NCBI GenBank assembly: GCA_035292585.1
Contig: DATDPU010000061.1
Location: forward strand, 16,037-80,036
From: DASSFZ01 sp035292585
GTDB taxonomy: Bacteria; Chloroflexota; Anaerolineae; Fen-1058
Direction of reading: 5' to 3'
Length of the DNA stretch: 64,000 nucleotides
This document shows, piece after piece, positions 47,301 to 57,200 of the stretch. A program made the translations under genes and the position numbers. Below the pieces are notes generated by a model. The model was given only the letters and a program-made list of their open reading frames with translations, did not search any database and was not told where the DNA came from. Numbering within the stretch: position 1 is the stretch's first letter; the number at the start of each line of letters is the position of its first letter.

Positions 47301-50300
47301 GCGCCGAGCAACCTGGCGGCGACCCCCGTCTCGAGTACGCGCATCCGGCTGACCTGGCGAGACAACAGTAACGATGAGCAGGGCTTCACCGTGCGGCGCA
47401 AAGGGCCATTCGACGCCGACTTTGTGACGGCCGCGACCGTGCTCTCGAACACCACAATTTTCACCGATACCAATCTGTTGCCCGGAACCACGTATGCGTA
47501 TCGGATCAGAGCGTTCAACGCCAACGGCGGCTCCGGTTCCAACGAGGCGAGCGCGACAACGTTCGACGCCTTCGCACTTCAGGCGGAAAGCGCGACCAAG
47601 GAATTCGTAGACGCCGACGCTGCCGCGTTAGCGGCCGCGCCAGCCGGGGCCGCGGCCACGTCATCAGCCTCTGGCAGCATTACCGACAATACGACACCGC
47701 TGGGCGTCGCCCCCGGCGCGCCGGCCGGGGCATTCGCCTTGAGCGATTTCGACAACATCAATCCTTACAACGGTAACTTGAATTTCCGCCTGCCCTTGCT
47801 CACCATCGCCGGGCGTGGCGCGGCGCAGACGATGATGATGCTGGCGCTCAACACCAAGAGCTGGCGCGTCGATGCTTCTATCATTCCGGCTCAAGGCATC
47901 ATCTACACACCCATGAACGAGCCGTGGTCCGACCTGGAAGTGGGCTACGGGCCGGGCGTGCTGGTGGGGCGCTTGACCGGCATCGAGACGATTCCCTGCG
48001 GCCCATCGGGCGAGACGCCTGTGCCCAGACTGACGTTGACCCGGCTGACCTTCATCGGGCCGGATGGCAGCGAGACCGAATTACGTGACACCCTCACCGG
48101 CGGCAGTCCGCTCGCTACCTCGTGCGCCAATCCCACGCCATCACGCGGCACGACCTTTGTCAGCGCCAACGGCAGCGCAGTGACGTTCGTCGCCGACGCG
48201 CCCATTGTGGACGCGCCCGGCCCTGGCCGCCGCAACCAAAGCTTCCCTTCCGGCGTGCTGCGTTTCCGGGATGGCATGCGCTATCGCATCGAAAACGGCC
48301 TGGTCACCCGCATGCGCGATCGTAACGGCAACCGGCTGGACTTCACCTACGATGCCCAGCAGCGCGTCTCGACCATCGTCGATTCGCTCAACCGCAGCGT
48401 GACGGTCAATTACAACGTCTCCGACATCGCGCCCTATAGCTTGTGCGATCAAATTATCTTCAAAGGGTTCGGCGGCGCGCAACGCATCCTCCGCATTTCC
48501 AAGACGCCGCTCGGCAGTGCGCTGCGTCCCAACTCCGGGTTCAGCATCAAGACCGACCAGCAGTTGTTCCCGGAACTGCCGGCGGGGCCATCCGTTCCCT
48601 CAACCTTTAACCCGCAGGTCGCCTCGTCCGTGTGGCTGCCGGACGGCAGGCGTTACCGGTTTTACTACAACGACTACGGCGAAGTCGCGCGCGTAGACCT
48701 GCCGACCGGCGGCGCGATTGAGTATGATTCCAATCTCGGCTCCGGCGTGATGCTGCCCGTGCAAGGCGAGGGGTTCGAGGTCTTCCGCCGGGTGCGGGAG
48801 CGCCGCGTTTACCCTGACGGCGTCTCTCTGGAGAGTAAACAGCGCTTCAGCCTCAGCTTCGAGGGCGGCAACACTCTGGCGACGATTGATTTCACCGGCG
48901 CGAGCGGCGAGCGGCTGGCGAGCGAGAAGCATTATTACTACGGCAGCGCGGTCGGCTACCTGTTTTCTTATCGAGACGAATACTTCATCTATCCGGCCTG
49001 GACGGAAGGCAAAGAGTATCAGACGGAATTGATCGACGCCGACGGCGTGACCGTGCTGCGCCAGCTCACCAGCGTTTACCAACAGCGCGAACCCGTGTCC
49101 TGGTGGCCCGGCTTTGTCAAGGGAAGCGGCGGTCGCTTATCCCTGGCGGACGAACCGCCGAATGATACGCGCCTCATTCGCAGCGTCACGGCGCTGCCGG
49201 CCACGAATCAGGTCGCGCGGCAGACCTTCAACTACGACCGCTACAACAACAAGACCGAAGTCTCGGAGTTCGATTACGGTCCCGGTTCCGCCGGGCCGCT
49301 CCTGCGCCGCACGCGCACCGACTATCTGACGGTGAACGCGGTGAACGGCGGCAACTATAGCGACGGCGATATTCACTTGCGCGATCTGCCGACTCAGCAA
49401 TCCGTGTTTGACGGCGACGGCGTGGAGCGGGCGCGCAGCACGTACGAATACGATAACTACTCGGCAGACGGGCTGCATGCGCCGCTCGTCGATCGCCCGC
49501 AGATCAGCGGTTTCTCGACCGGTTTCACGCCGGCTTACCAGACGCGGGGCAACCTCACTCGCATCGCCGTCTGGCTGCTGCCGGGCGGCACACAGTTGTC
49601 CACGCACAAGCAATACGACATCGCCGGGAACGTCGTCAAGAGCATCGATGCACGCGGCAACGCTACGCTGTTCAGCTTCAACGATCGCTTCGGCTCGCCG
49701 AACGGGGAAGCGCGCAGCAACACGGCGCCTATCGACTTGCTCAACCAGGTGAGTTACGCCTTCCCGACGCAAGTCACGAATGCGCTCGGACACACCAGTT
49801 ACACGCAGTACGACTTTTATCTCGGCCGGCCGGTGGATAGCGAAGATGCCAACGGCGTGGTCACCAGCGCCTACTTCAACGATATATTGGATCGACCGAC
49901 GCTGGCGATCATGGCGGTCAATACTGCCGCATCCAGCCAGACGCGCTTCACCTACAACGACGCCGCGCGCAGCGTGACCACCGCCGCTGATCTGAATACC
50001 CAGGGCGACAACTTGCTCAAACGCGAGGATGTCTACGACGGCCTGGGGCGTCCCATCGAGAAGCGTGTCTACGAAACGAGCGCGCAGTTCACGGCAATGA
50101 AACAAACCTATGATGGCATGGGCCGCATCCGGCAGGATTCGAATCCCTATCGCCCCGGCTCGGAGCCGCTCGTCTGGAACACCTATCAGTATGATGGGTT
50201 GGGCCGCCGCGTGTCCGTGACCACGCCCGATGGCGCTCGCAGCCTGACCGCCTATCTGGGCAACCAGGTGACCAGCAGCGACCCGGCCGGCAAGGTCAAG

Positions 50301-52571
50301 CGCAGCGTGACCGATGCGTTGGGTCGGGTGACGCGGCTGATCGAAGACCCGGACGGACTGGCCTATCAAACGAACTACGTCTATGACGCGCTCGACAATC
50401 TGACCTCGGTCGCGCAAGGCCTCCAAATGCGCACGTTCACCTTGGATGCGGCCGGTCGATTGACGCGAGCCGTCCAGCCGGAAAGCGGCCAGCTCCAATA
50501 CGAATATGACGCCAACGGCAACGTGCTGCGTCGCACCGATGCGCGCGGCATTGCGACGAACTACGCCTACGATGCCTTGAATCGGGTGACCGCGCAGAGC
50601 CATTCGGACAACACCCCGGCGATCACGTTCACCTACGATGCGCCGACCGCCCCCTTCTCCAAAGGCAGGCCGACGGCGTTCAGTTCGTCGGTATCCACCT
50701 ACCGGGTGGATGAGTACGCCCCCGCTGGACAGGTCAAGCGCAGCACGCAGCTCACGGACGGCCAGACCTATAGCCTGAGCTATACCTATAATCTGGCCGG
50801 CAAACTGACCGCGCAAACGCTGCCCTCGGGCCGCATCATCGCCATCGGTTACGACACCTCCGGACGCATTAATCAGATCACGGGACAGAAACCGGGCGAG
50901 GCGATCAAAACCTACACCTCGTCGGTCACCTACACGGCGCACGGCGCGCTGGCTGGATTGCGACTCGGCAACGGTTTGTGGGAGCACCAGGTGTTCAACA
51001 CCCGTCTGCAACTGACGGAGCTGGGCCTGGGGAGCAACCTCAGCGATTCCAGCGTGCTCCAGTTGACGTATGCCTACGGAACCCTCAACAACAATGACAG
51101 CGTGTTAGCGCAGACGATCCGGATCGGAGCGACGACATTCAACCAGACGTACAGTTACGACGCAGTCAATCGCTTGAGCGCCGCGACCGAAGCCGGGAAT
51201 TGGAACCAGAATTATCTCTACGATCAGTATGGCAACCGCGCCGTGACGGGTTACGTGCCCAATCCGACGCTGACGCCGCAATCACTCAGCGCCTTCAATG
51301 CCAGCACGAACCGACTCATCGCCAGCCAATACGACGCTGCCGGGAACCAAATCCGCGATGCCGCCGGAGACATGTTTGCCTATGATGCCGAGAATCGTCT
51401 GCTGAATGTTAACAATGGCGAAGCCAGCTACAGTTACGACGGGCGGGGCAAGCGCGTCAAGAAAGTGGCCGGCGCGGCCACGGTCTTCGTCTATAACGCG
51501 GAAGGCAAGCTGATGGCTGAGTACAGCGACGCCGCTCAACCGGGCGCGGGCGGAATATCCTACGTGAGCATCGATGCGCTCACCAGCCCGCGCGTGGTCA
51601 CGGATGGCAACGGCGCGGTCAAGGGGCGGCACGACTACCTGCCGTTCGGCGAAGAGTTGAGCGCCGGCGTTGGCGCGCGCACCTCGGCGCTGGGCTATGG
51701 CCTTCAGGATAACTTGCATCAGAAATTTACCCAGAAGGAACGGGATGACGAGACCGGGCTGGATTTCTTTGGGGCGCGGTATTATTCCTCCCCGCAGGGG
51801 CGCTGGACGACGCCTGACCCTTACCTGCCCAGCGGCCAGGTTGATGTCCCGCAGTCCTGGAATCGATACACCTACGTGCTCAACAACCCGCTGGCGCTGG
51901 TCGATCCGCTGGGGCTGGAAAACCGGCGCACGTTCATGGACTACGATGAGCTGGAGGGGCGATCCAAAGAACTCTTCGACGAGTTTGCCAGGCGGCGGAA
52001 CGCGATGCTGGGCACCGCTTTCACACCGCAACAGGTTTTCCAACTGCTGAGCCAAACCGAGCGCGCGACCTTTTCCGCGATCACCTTCGCGTTGATGAAC
52101 CAGCCGCTCACCAGCGAGGACAAGAAGAAGCCGTTCGACGGCAACATCAAGACCGCGCTCGACCTGGTGGAAAGCATCAGCATCATTGCGGGCGAGATCA
52201 AGGACGCGCGCGGCGACCAACAGTTTCGGCTGTTCGTCAACCTGCGCGCCGGTTCGGTGGGCATTCTCAATCAGGCCAAAGAGTTTGGCTCGGGCCGGAA
52301 CCGGGCAGGTTTCCACGAGGGGTTCCCGCTCAGCTTCCGCGAAAAGGGAGGCGTGCCCAATCTACAGATCTCGACGCAAGAGAACATCCCGGCCAACCAG
52401 AGCATCGGCGCAGACATCGATATCGACTTCAAGGGCAACGGCTTCTTCAACGGTTTCTTCGGAACCCTCAACGGGCACTTCACAGCCGACAACTCCAACG
52501 TCCTGGCGAGCGACAACGCCGCCAAGTTGAATCGCGAGTTTGGCAACAAGTTGTCGGGGAAGAAAAAGTGA
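44316..52571 (+). CDS. Giant RHS-repeat protein with IPT and fibronectin type III repeats
   Basis: The 2751-residue protein has no signal peptide. After a short N-terminus (KEYIYAGGRLLAVE looks like an RHS end piece) come seven IPT/TIG-like beta domains of about 85 residues (each starting near SLSPTSA and ending near RTVSVTTPGGxSNTLxFTVN), then four fibronectin type III domains (xAPSNLxATAISSSQVNLSW). A long YD/RHS region (about 1130-2500, many GRxxxYxYDxxGN units) follows, ending in the RHS core TGLDFFGARYYSSPQGRWTT and the cleavage-like DPLGLE. The last about 205 residues are a variable tip with SIGADIDIDF and LNGHFTADNSNV. RHS proteins form cocoon-like shells that carry toxins or adhesins. 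No immunity gene is obvious. A terminator palindrome follows. Confidence 0.9.
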   Translation: MITSINKQSDSTEELQNARRQEVGVAAEAAPASFSPSAPTKEYIYAGGRLLAVEAPVGVSAAPVINSLSPTAALVGSTFTLTVNGVNLSNASALNINPATGVTVSNLSSTASQATATITISPSAATGARNISVTTPGGASGVLPFTINAPAPAPTLTTLSPTSAMPGSVFTLTLNGANLGNASAVNFNPSSGISVSNISASSSQVTALVNISTSAPVGAVNVSVTTPSGASNSLSFSVNAALPAPMITSLAPISALQGNTFTLTINGSNLLNASAVNFNPSTGVTISNLSSTANQVTATVSLSASAATGARTVSVTTPGGTSNTLPFTVNPAIPAPSLTSLAPLSAAQGSTLSLTLNGTNLANASAINFTPSTGITISNLSSSASQVTATVMIAASATTGGRTVSVTTPGGASNTLAFTVNPSALPPTISTLNPTSAQAGSSIANFIVNGSNLAGTSAMNFNPPTGIAVSGLGSSSTLAVATVSITAMAASGPRTVSVTTPGGTSNTLSFTVNPLPGAPIITALSPSSAAPGSSVMLSISGSNLNIVNTINFTPNTGITVNNISSNGNQVTASVSISSLATPGPRTVSVTTGAGTSNTLTFNIGAPANNPIPSLSSLSPSSVLAGSGAVTLMVNGLNFVSGAVVRVDGINRPTTFLSSSQLTTQLSSTDTASVGARAISVFNPAPGGGLSNILTFTIAFTPPAMPPAAPSNLSATAISSSQVNLSWQDNSTNEQGFLLKRQGPNDVSFVDIATLGVNVTTYSDTTVLANTTYTYRVRAFNANGNSPNSNDAAVTTPGGPPPPAAPTNLVATAVSGSQVTLSWQDNSTNEQGFLLKRKGPNDVGFVDLATLGQNVNTYVDTSVSPATLYMYRVRAFNANGNSANSNDASVTTPGGATPPAAPSNLMATAISSSQVNLSWQDNSNDEQGFLLKRQGPNDVSFVDIATLGPNVTTYTDTNVSANTTYTYRVRAFNANGNSVNSNDAAVTTPGGPPPPAAPSNLAATPVSSTRIRLTWRDNSNDEQGFTVRRKGPFDADFVTAATVLSNTTIFTDTNLLPGTTYAYRIRAFNANGGSGSNEASATTFDAFALQAESATKEFVDADAAALAAAPAGAAATSSASGSITDNTTPLGVAPGAPAGAFALSDFDNINPYNGNLNFRLPLLTIAGRGAAQTMMMLALNTKSWRVDASIIPAQGIIYTPMNEPWSDLEVGYGPGVLVGRLTGIETIPCGPSGETPVPRLTLTRLTFIGPDGSETELRDTLTGGSPLATSCANPTPSRGTTFVSANGSAVTFVADAPIVDAPGPGRRNQSFPSGVLRFRDGMRYRIENGLVTRMRDRNGNRLDFTYDAQQRVSTIVDSLNRSVTVNYNVSDIAPYSLCDQIIFKGFGGAQRILRISKTPLGSALRPNSGFSIKTDQQLFPELPAGPSVPSTFNPQVASSVWLPDGRRYRFYYNDYGEVARVDLPTGGAIEYDSNLGSGVMLPVQGEGFEVFRRVRERRVYPDGVSLESKQRFSLSFEGGNTLATIDFTGASGERLASEKHYYYGSAVGYLFSYRDEYFIYPAWTEGKEYQTELIDADGVTVLRQLTSVYQQREPVSWWPGFVKGSGGRLSLADEPPNDTRLIRSVTALPATNQVARQTFNYDRYNNKTEVSEFDYGPGSAGPLLRRTRTDYLTVNAVNGGNYSDGDIHLRDLPTQQSVFDGDGVERARSTYEYDNYSADGLHAPLVDRPQISGFSTGFTPAYQTRGNLTRIAVWLLPGGTQLSTHKQYDIAGNVVKSIDARGNATLFSFNDRFGSPNGEARSNTAPIDLLNQVSYAFPTQVTNALGHTSYTQYDFYLGRPVDSEDANGVVTSAYFNDILDRPTLAIMAVNTAASSQTRFTYNDAARSVTTAADLNTQGDNLLKREDVYDGLGRPIEKRVYETSAQFTAMKQTYDGMGRIRQDSNPYRPGSEPLVWNTYQYDGLGRRVSVTTPDGARSLTAYLGNQVTSSDPAGKVKRSVTDALGRVTRLIEDPDGLAYQTNYVYDALDNLTSVAQGLQMRTFTLDAAGRLTRAVQPESGQLQYEYDANGNVLRRTDARGIATNYAYDALNRVTAQSHSDNTPAITFTYDAPTAPFSKGRPTAFSSSVSTYRVDEYAPAGQVKRSTQLTDGQTYSLSYTYNLAGKLTAQTLPSGRIIAIGYDTSGRINQITGQKPGEAIKTYTSSVTYTAHGALAGLRLGNGLWEHQVFNTRLQLTELGLGSNLSDSSVLQLTYAYGTLNNNDSVLAQTIRIGATTFNQTYSYDAVNRLSAATEAGNWNQNYLYDQYGNRAVTGYVPNPTLTPQSLSAFNASTNRLIASQYDAAGNQIRDAAGDMFAYDAENRLLNVNNGEASYSYDGRGKRVKKVAGAATVFVYNAEGKLMAEYSDAAQPGAGGISYVSIDALTSPRVVTDGNGAVKGRHDYLPFGEELSAGVGARTSALGYGLQDNLHQKFTQKERDDETGLDFFGARYYSSPQGRWTTPDPYLPSGQVDVPQSWNRYTYVLNNPLALVDPLGLENRRTFMDYDELEGRSKELFDEFARRRNAMLGTAFTPQQVFQLLSQTERATFSAITFALMNQPLTSEDKKKPFDGNIKTALDLVESISIIAGEIKDARGDQQFRLFVNLRAGSVGILNQAKEFGSGRNRAGFHEGFPLSFREKGGVPNLQISTQENIPANQSIGADIDIDFKGNGFFNGFFGTLNGHFTADNSNVLASDNAAKLNREFGNKLSGKKK

Positions 52572-52627
52572 CGACCCGTTGCCGCTGGCTGCCTTAGTCG
52601 CCGCGGCAGATCGAATCTCCACCACGA

Positions 52628-52655
52628 CAACGGATGGCGGCGCCGCCATCCGTTG
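52628..52655 (+). terminator. 28-bp perfect palindrome after the RHS gene
   Basis: CAACGGATGGCGGC pairs with GCCGCCATCCGTTG without a loop mismatch. It is followed by ATTTGTTG. It is probably the terminator of the RHS gene. Confidence 0.65.
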
Positions 52656-52668
52656 ATTTGTTGCCCAC

Positions 52669-52696
52669 TTGCTTTTACAAAGTATTGCTCTATAAT
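52669..52696 (+). promoter_or_regulatory. Promoter TTGCTT-16-TATAAT
   Basis: TTGCTT (52669-52674) and TATAAT (52691-52696) have a 16-base spacer. It would drive the MBL-fold gene and perhaps the following two genes. Confidence 0.6.
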
Positions 52697-52952
52697 TTGC
52701 CGGTAGATGGTCTTGTTCAGCTATCGTGTAACGCTAGTTTAGCCAAGGTCCCCTTCAGCCAAAACTCAAAATCTGCCGCTCAAGCGATTGGACGTGGCGA
52801 CGCACAGACGCTACCCAGGCCGTACGTCTTGTGATGCGCACGTATCACCCGAGTTCGATGCGGCCATGGGAATAGGCCAAAGACCGCTGCAGCTGGCGGC
52901 CGTCTAAAATCTGATTCGCGCGAACGATACTCGCACCTGGAGGAGAATTCAC

Positions 52953-54161
52953 ATGCCGTTCACCATCAGGGTTCTGGACATGGAACAGGGAGACTGCACC
53001 TTGATTCGCTGTCCCAACGACGAGCTCGTCATGGTCGATTGCGGGAGCAAGTCCGGGTTCACCGACGATCGACGGATCACCGTGCAGATGGCCGTTCGGG
53101 AGTGGACCAAAAAGAATCTCAACGCGATTGACGCGCTGATTTTGACGCATCCCGACCGCGATCACTACAGCGAAGTCGGCAACATCCTGGGCGAGTATAC
53201 CTGGTTGAGCGATGTGAAGGTGGGCGCCAAGACGATCAAGGCGCAAAAATTCAAAGCCGTCGATGTCTTGCAGATCTATTTCAGCAATGCCTCGGCCGTC
53301 GCCGGCCCGTTGGGCAACTACAAAACCAACAGCGTGGGGGGGGTTGTTTATGGTCATTATCTTTCTACGGATGAGATTCACGAAGTCACGATCCATGCCG
53401 CCGCCGGACCGAATCAGTACATCACCTGGGAGAAGGCGGATGGATTCACGACTCCCGTTCGGACAACGGCCATCAACAATAATCGTTTAACCGTTCTATC
53501 GGGAAAGACCTCGGGTACCAACTGGAGCGTTTCGATTATCGCCGGCAACGTGCCGGACGGTATGGCCCTCTCCTCCGAGAGCAAGCGTAACACGGCGAGT
53601 TTAATCACCCTGCTGGAGATCGGCGCGAAAAAGGGCTTGATTTGCGGCGATGGCACGGAGACTACGGAAGCCTTCCTAACGGCGAACCATGCCGCCAATA
53701 TCAGTAATCTCGATTTTATCCAGGTTGGACATCATGGCAGCGCTACATCTTCCGGGGTGGCGTTTGCCAACATGACGGATCCCAAAGCTGCCTTCGTGAG
53801 CGTAGCCAACCGGGAACATTCTCACTACCTTCCCAAAGAAGAAATCATCAAGCGCTGGCTCGGCAAATTGAATAACAAATCCAAGATGGATGCGCACACG
53901 ATCGATTACTGGGTGCGCGACCCCACCTATAACCCCGGCCAGGACAACAAGGCGAAGAAGCTTCTCCAAAAATGGGAGGGTGACGGCGAAGCATTCGTTA
54001 GAGAGGGCAACCTGTACTTCCTCGATACCGATTACTCAGTTTTTGCGAACGACTACTTCGCGCTCGACACCAAGACCGGCTTTCGACTGTACCGTCAAGA
54101 AACGTCGCTGAGTCTCCGGCAAACGGCGACCAACGGCCCGTTCGATTTCACGCTGGGTTAA
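52953..54161 (+). CDS. MBL-fold (ComEC/Rec2-like) metallohydrolase
   Basis: The 402-residue protein has the ComEC C-terminal type of metallo-beta-lactamase fold: VLDMEQGDCTLIRC, MVDCGSKSGF, ILTHPDRDHYSEVG (HxDxDH metal ligands), ASLITLLEIGAKKGLICGDG and DFIQVGHHGSATSS. There are no membrane segments, so it is a stand-alone soluble form. Such proteins are nucleases or phosphodiesterases, or have roles in cell-surface clusters; here the substrate is unknown. It lies between the RHS protein and two structural-looking giants, 44 bases before the next gene, and may be an effector or processing enzyme of that group. GGAGGAG precedes the ATG. Confidence 0.85.
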   Translation: MPFTIRVLDMEQGDCTLIRCPNDELVMVDCGSKSGFTDDRRITVQMAVREWTKKNLNAIDALILTHPDRDHYSEVGNILGEYTWLSDVKVGAKTIKAQKFKAVDVLQIYFSNASAVAGPLGNYKTNSVGGVVYGHYLSTDEIHEVTIHAAAGPNQYITWEKADGFTTPVRTTAINNNRLTVLSGKTSGTNWSVSIIAGNVPDGMALSSESKRNTASLITLLEIGAKKGLICGDGTETTEAFLTANHAANISNLDFIQVGHHGSATSSGVAFANMTDPKAAFVSVANREHSHYLPKEEIIKRWLGKLNNKSKMDAHTIDYWVRDPTYNPGQDNKAKKLLQKWEGDGEAFVREGNLYFLDTDYSVFANDYFALDTKTGFRLYRQETSLSLRQTATNGPFDFTLG

Positions 54162-54205
54162 CGCGCCGCTTTTTTCAACCTCGCCTTCGGCGAAAAGAGA
54201 GCCTC

Positions 54206-57200
54206 ATGCCTATCACACTCGATGCCCTGCGCACCGCGCTGAACGGCAGCGTTCAGAATGGACAGCTCACCCTCGCGCTTGGGCAGCTGCAATCCAGCGT
54301 CATCGATCAGCTCGCCCCGGCCTACTTTCCCAACAACACGATTCACCTGAGCGCCGTCCCCGCACCCCCAACCGAAACGAGCTCGGACGATGGCCGTCAA
54401 ATCATCTTCAGCGCGCAGGGTCAGGGTGTGGATGTCCCGTTCAAGAACCTGACGACGACGCTGCTCGTCACATTTTTTTCGGACACCGGTGACGTGCGGC
54501 TGCGCATGACCGCGACCGCCCAATCCGGTTGGGTCATGCACGCCGGTTTCCCCTCGCTGGATGAAACCTTTTTGACCGATTTGAAGTTCGCGTTCACCGA
54601 CCCGAACTCGGCCCCCACCGTCTCTTTCCAGTCTCACGACCAGCCGGGCCTGACGTTGACCGGCCTGCTCGATTTAGCCGCCATGACGGGCGGCTTGAGC
54701 GCGCTCACCGGCCGATCACAACAACCGTTGTCCGGTTCGGTCAAGCTGGCGCAGAGCGGCCAGCTGGTCGAAGAGATGAACCTGGTCAGCCCGGTGAGTA
54801 AACAGATCAACCTGGGCATCGCCGAAGTCGATGAGCTGACCTTCGAAATGGGATCGCACCTGGGGTACAGCGTCTTCGGCAATCGCGAGTTTCCTTTACC
54901 CTACATCGGACTCAGCGCTGAAATACCCTTCACGGCGCACGGCAAGCAGCGGCGCATTCCCGTCGCGGCCGAACTCGCCACGTTGAACGGCGCTATGCGC
55001 TTCTCGCTGAACCTGACCGAAGGGGTTGACGCGCTGTTAGACGAAATTAGCGCTCTGGCGAGCGAGAGCGGGTTAGCGGACGCGCTCAACTTTCGCGATT
55101 ATCTACCCACTGACAATTTTAAGATCGAAGACAACGTGAAGTTGTCGGATTTTTTCTTCGACGTCGACCCGTCTGCCACCCCGAAACTCAGAACCATCGG
55201 GTTCGGTATCGAAACCACCAGCCCCTGGGACATTTTCACCACCGCCTCAGGCATGAAGTTCACGCTTGCCGCAGTGCGTCTGGCCTTCAGAATGGCGGCG
55301 CCGTTCGGGACAAGCAATTTCCGGATGTTGTTGAGCGGCGAGATCGGCATTGGAGAACATGGGGTCCTGGTTGTGGACACCGCTTACCCGCAATTGGTGT
55401 TCCAGGTTCACCTGAAAGACGGGACAGCGCTGAACCTCGCGGAGTTGTTCCAGGCGTTCTTGGGGTCGCAGGCGGACGTGCCGCTCCTGAGCGTGGACGA
55501 GTTGGAACTGGATTATCACTCCGGCAGTTTTTCGCTCGCCTGCAACCTCGCCGGGCTGTGGGAAATTCCCGATACCCCGTTCTTCATCGAAGATGTCCGC
55601 GTCGCGATCTCGGAAGCGGGCGGCGTCTTGAATGAAGCGCTCGTTTACGGGCAGTTCCGCGTCGGGAGCGTGGATATCAGCATCAGCGCCAGCCACCCGG
55701 AACCTGGCGCCGGCTGGCAGTTTGAGGGACGCATGCTGCCGGGCGCGCAAATCAATCTAACGGAGCTGGTGACTTCACTCGTTGAGGCGTTCGGCGCGTC
55801 GCCGCCGACTGCGGACTTGCCTGAAATCGTCCTCAGCGACCTGGAAATCAGCTTCAACACCCAATCCAAAGCATTTACCTTTCAAGCGACAACCGACGCC
55901 GAAATCCCCGGCCTGGTGCAGCTGGGCAATCAGGTGCACGGCGTCAAGACGACCGTGCATATCACTTCGGATATCAATCCCGACACGCAGCAGCGCCGGT
56001 TCCGAGGATTTTTGCGCGGCGAAGTGATGTTCGGCACGGCGGTCTTCCAGCTGGAGTACGACTTCAATGAGGACAACATTCTCAAAGCCAGTTGGGACAG
56101 CGCGCAAGGCGGCGCGGTGACCTTCAATGACCTGACCGACGTCCATAACATCGATCACACCTTGCAGCCGCCGTCGGGCATGGAGCTAACGCTCACGCGC
56201 GCCTCGTTGGAGTTCAACCTCACCCAGGGCCGCATCCTGTTGAGCGCGCAGTCCGCCCGCTTCGGCGAAGCGTTTTTCATCGCCAGCAACGCGAACGGGC
56301 GCTGGGACTTCGTCTTCGGCATCCTGGTGCGGCTCGACCAGATCCCCGGCTTCCCGGATACCGACGTCCTCGAAATCGAGAGCATCAGCCTGCTGCTGTC
56401 GACGGTGCAAGATGATCGCTTCCAGGTGCCGTCGCTGCCGGCGCACCCGGTGGTGCTGCCGGACATGAAGACCACGATTCCGGCCACGCGCCGCACGTAT
56501 CCCGCGCTGGGCGCCAACCCGATCAAGTTGCGGGCCGGCGTGAGTGTGGCCGGGGTGCTCAAGCTGGCAGGCAGCTCGAATGTGCTCGTCAGCAATTTAC
56601 ACCAAACGGTCGGAGCGCCGGAAATCATCATTCAAGCGGTGCTGGCGAACCCGATCAGCCAGAGCATGATCTTTGCCGAACTGCTGGGCGGCGTGCGCTT
56701 CAGCCTGGGCGGCGAAAACCTCTCGCTGTCGAATGTCGTGATTCAGTTCGGCTTTTCGCCGCTGTCGCTGCTGTTAGCGGGATCGGTGCTCGTGCCGATT
56801 CAGAGCGTCACGCTCGAAGCGACGGGCGCGCTGGCGATCACCGAGACGGAAATGGAAGCGCTGCTCGACGTCAAAGCCACGCAAGACGGCCAGCCCGCCG
56901 ACTTGCCGTTCCCGTTCGGGCTGTTGGGCGTGCGGTTGAGCGAATTGGGCGTGGGGGTGGGAGCGGTGTTCGCGCCGCCCGGCGTGGACCTGGCGCTGGA
57001 AGGCAAATTTAACGTGATCGGCCAGCCGCCGGGCATCAACAGCTTCACGCTGGTCATGGAACTGATCGAAGAAGTGCCGGACCCGCTGCTGCTCTCGACG
57101 TACATCGAAACGATCACGGTGCAGTCGTTGCTGACCGCCGTCACGGGCGAAACGGTATCCGACCTGCCCGAAGTGCTGCAAAAAATCAGCGCGTCGGAGC

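Larger units (their letters stand above)
52572..52952. other. 380-bp intergenic region with terminator and promoter
   Basis: It contains a 28-bp palindrome (52628-52655) and a TATAAT promoter (52669-52696). A short frame at 52634-52834 is not convincing as a gene. Confidence 0.6.

Noticed and set aside
44500..47560. CRISPR-like or satellite DNA repeats
   Set aside because: The repeats are in-frame protein domains (IPT and FN3) with diverged DNA, not short identical repeats with spacers.
49137..51011. 624-codon minus-strand frame opposite the RHS gene
   Set aside because: It is an antisense artefact of high-GC codon use; no motifs or ribosome site.
52634..52834. Small gene between the RHS and MBL genes
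   Set aside because: The frame begins inside the terminator palindrome, includes the promoter and has no ribosome site.
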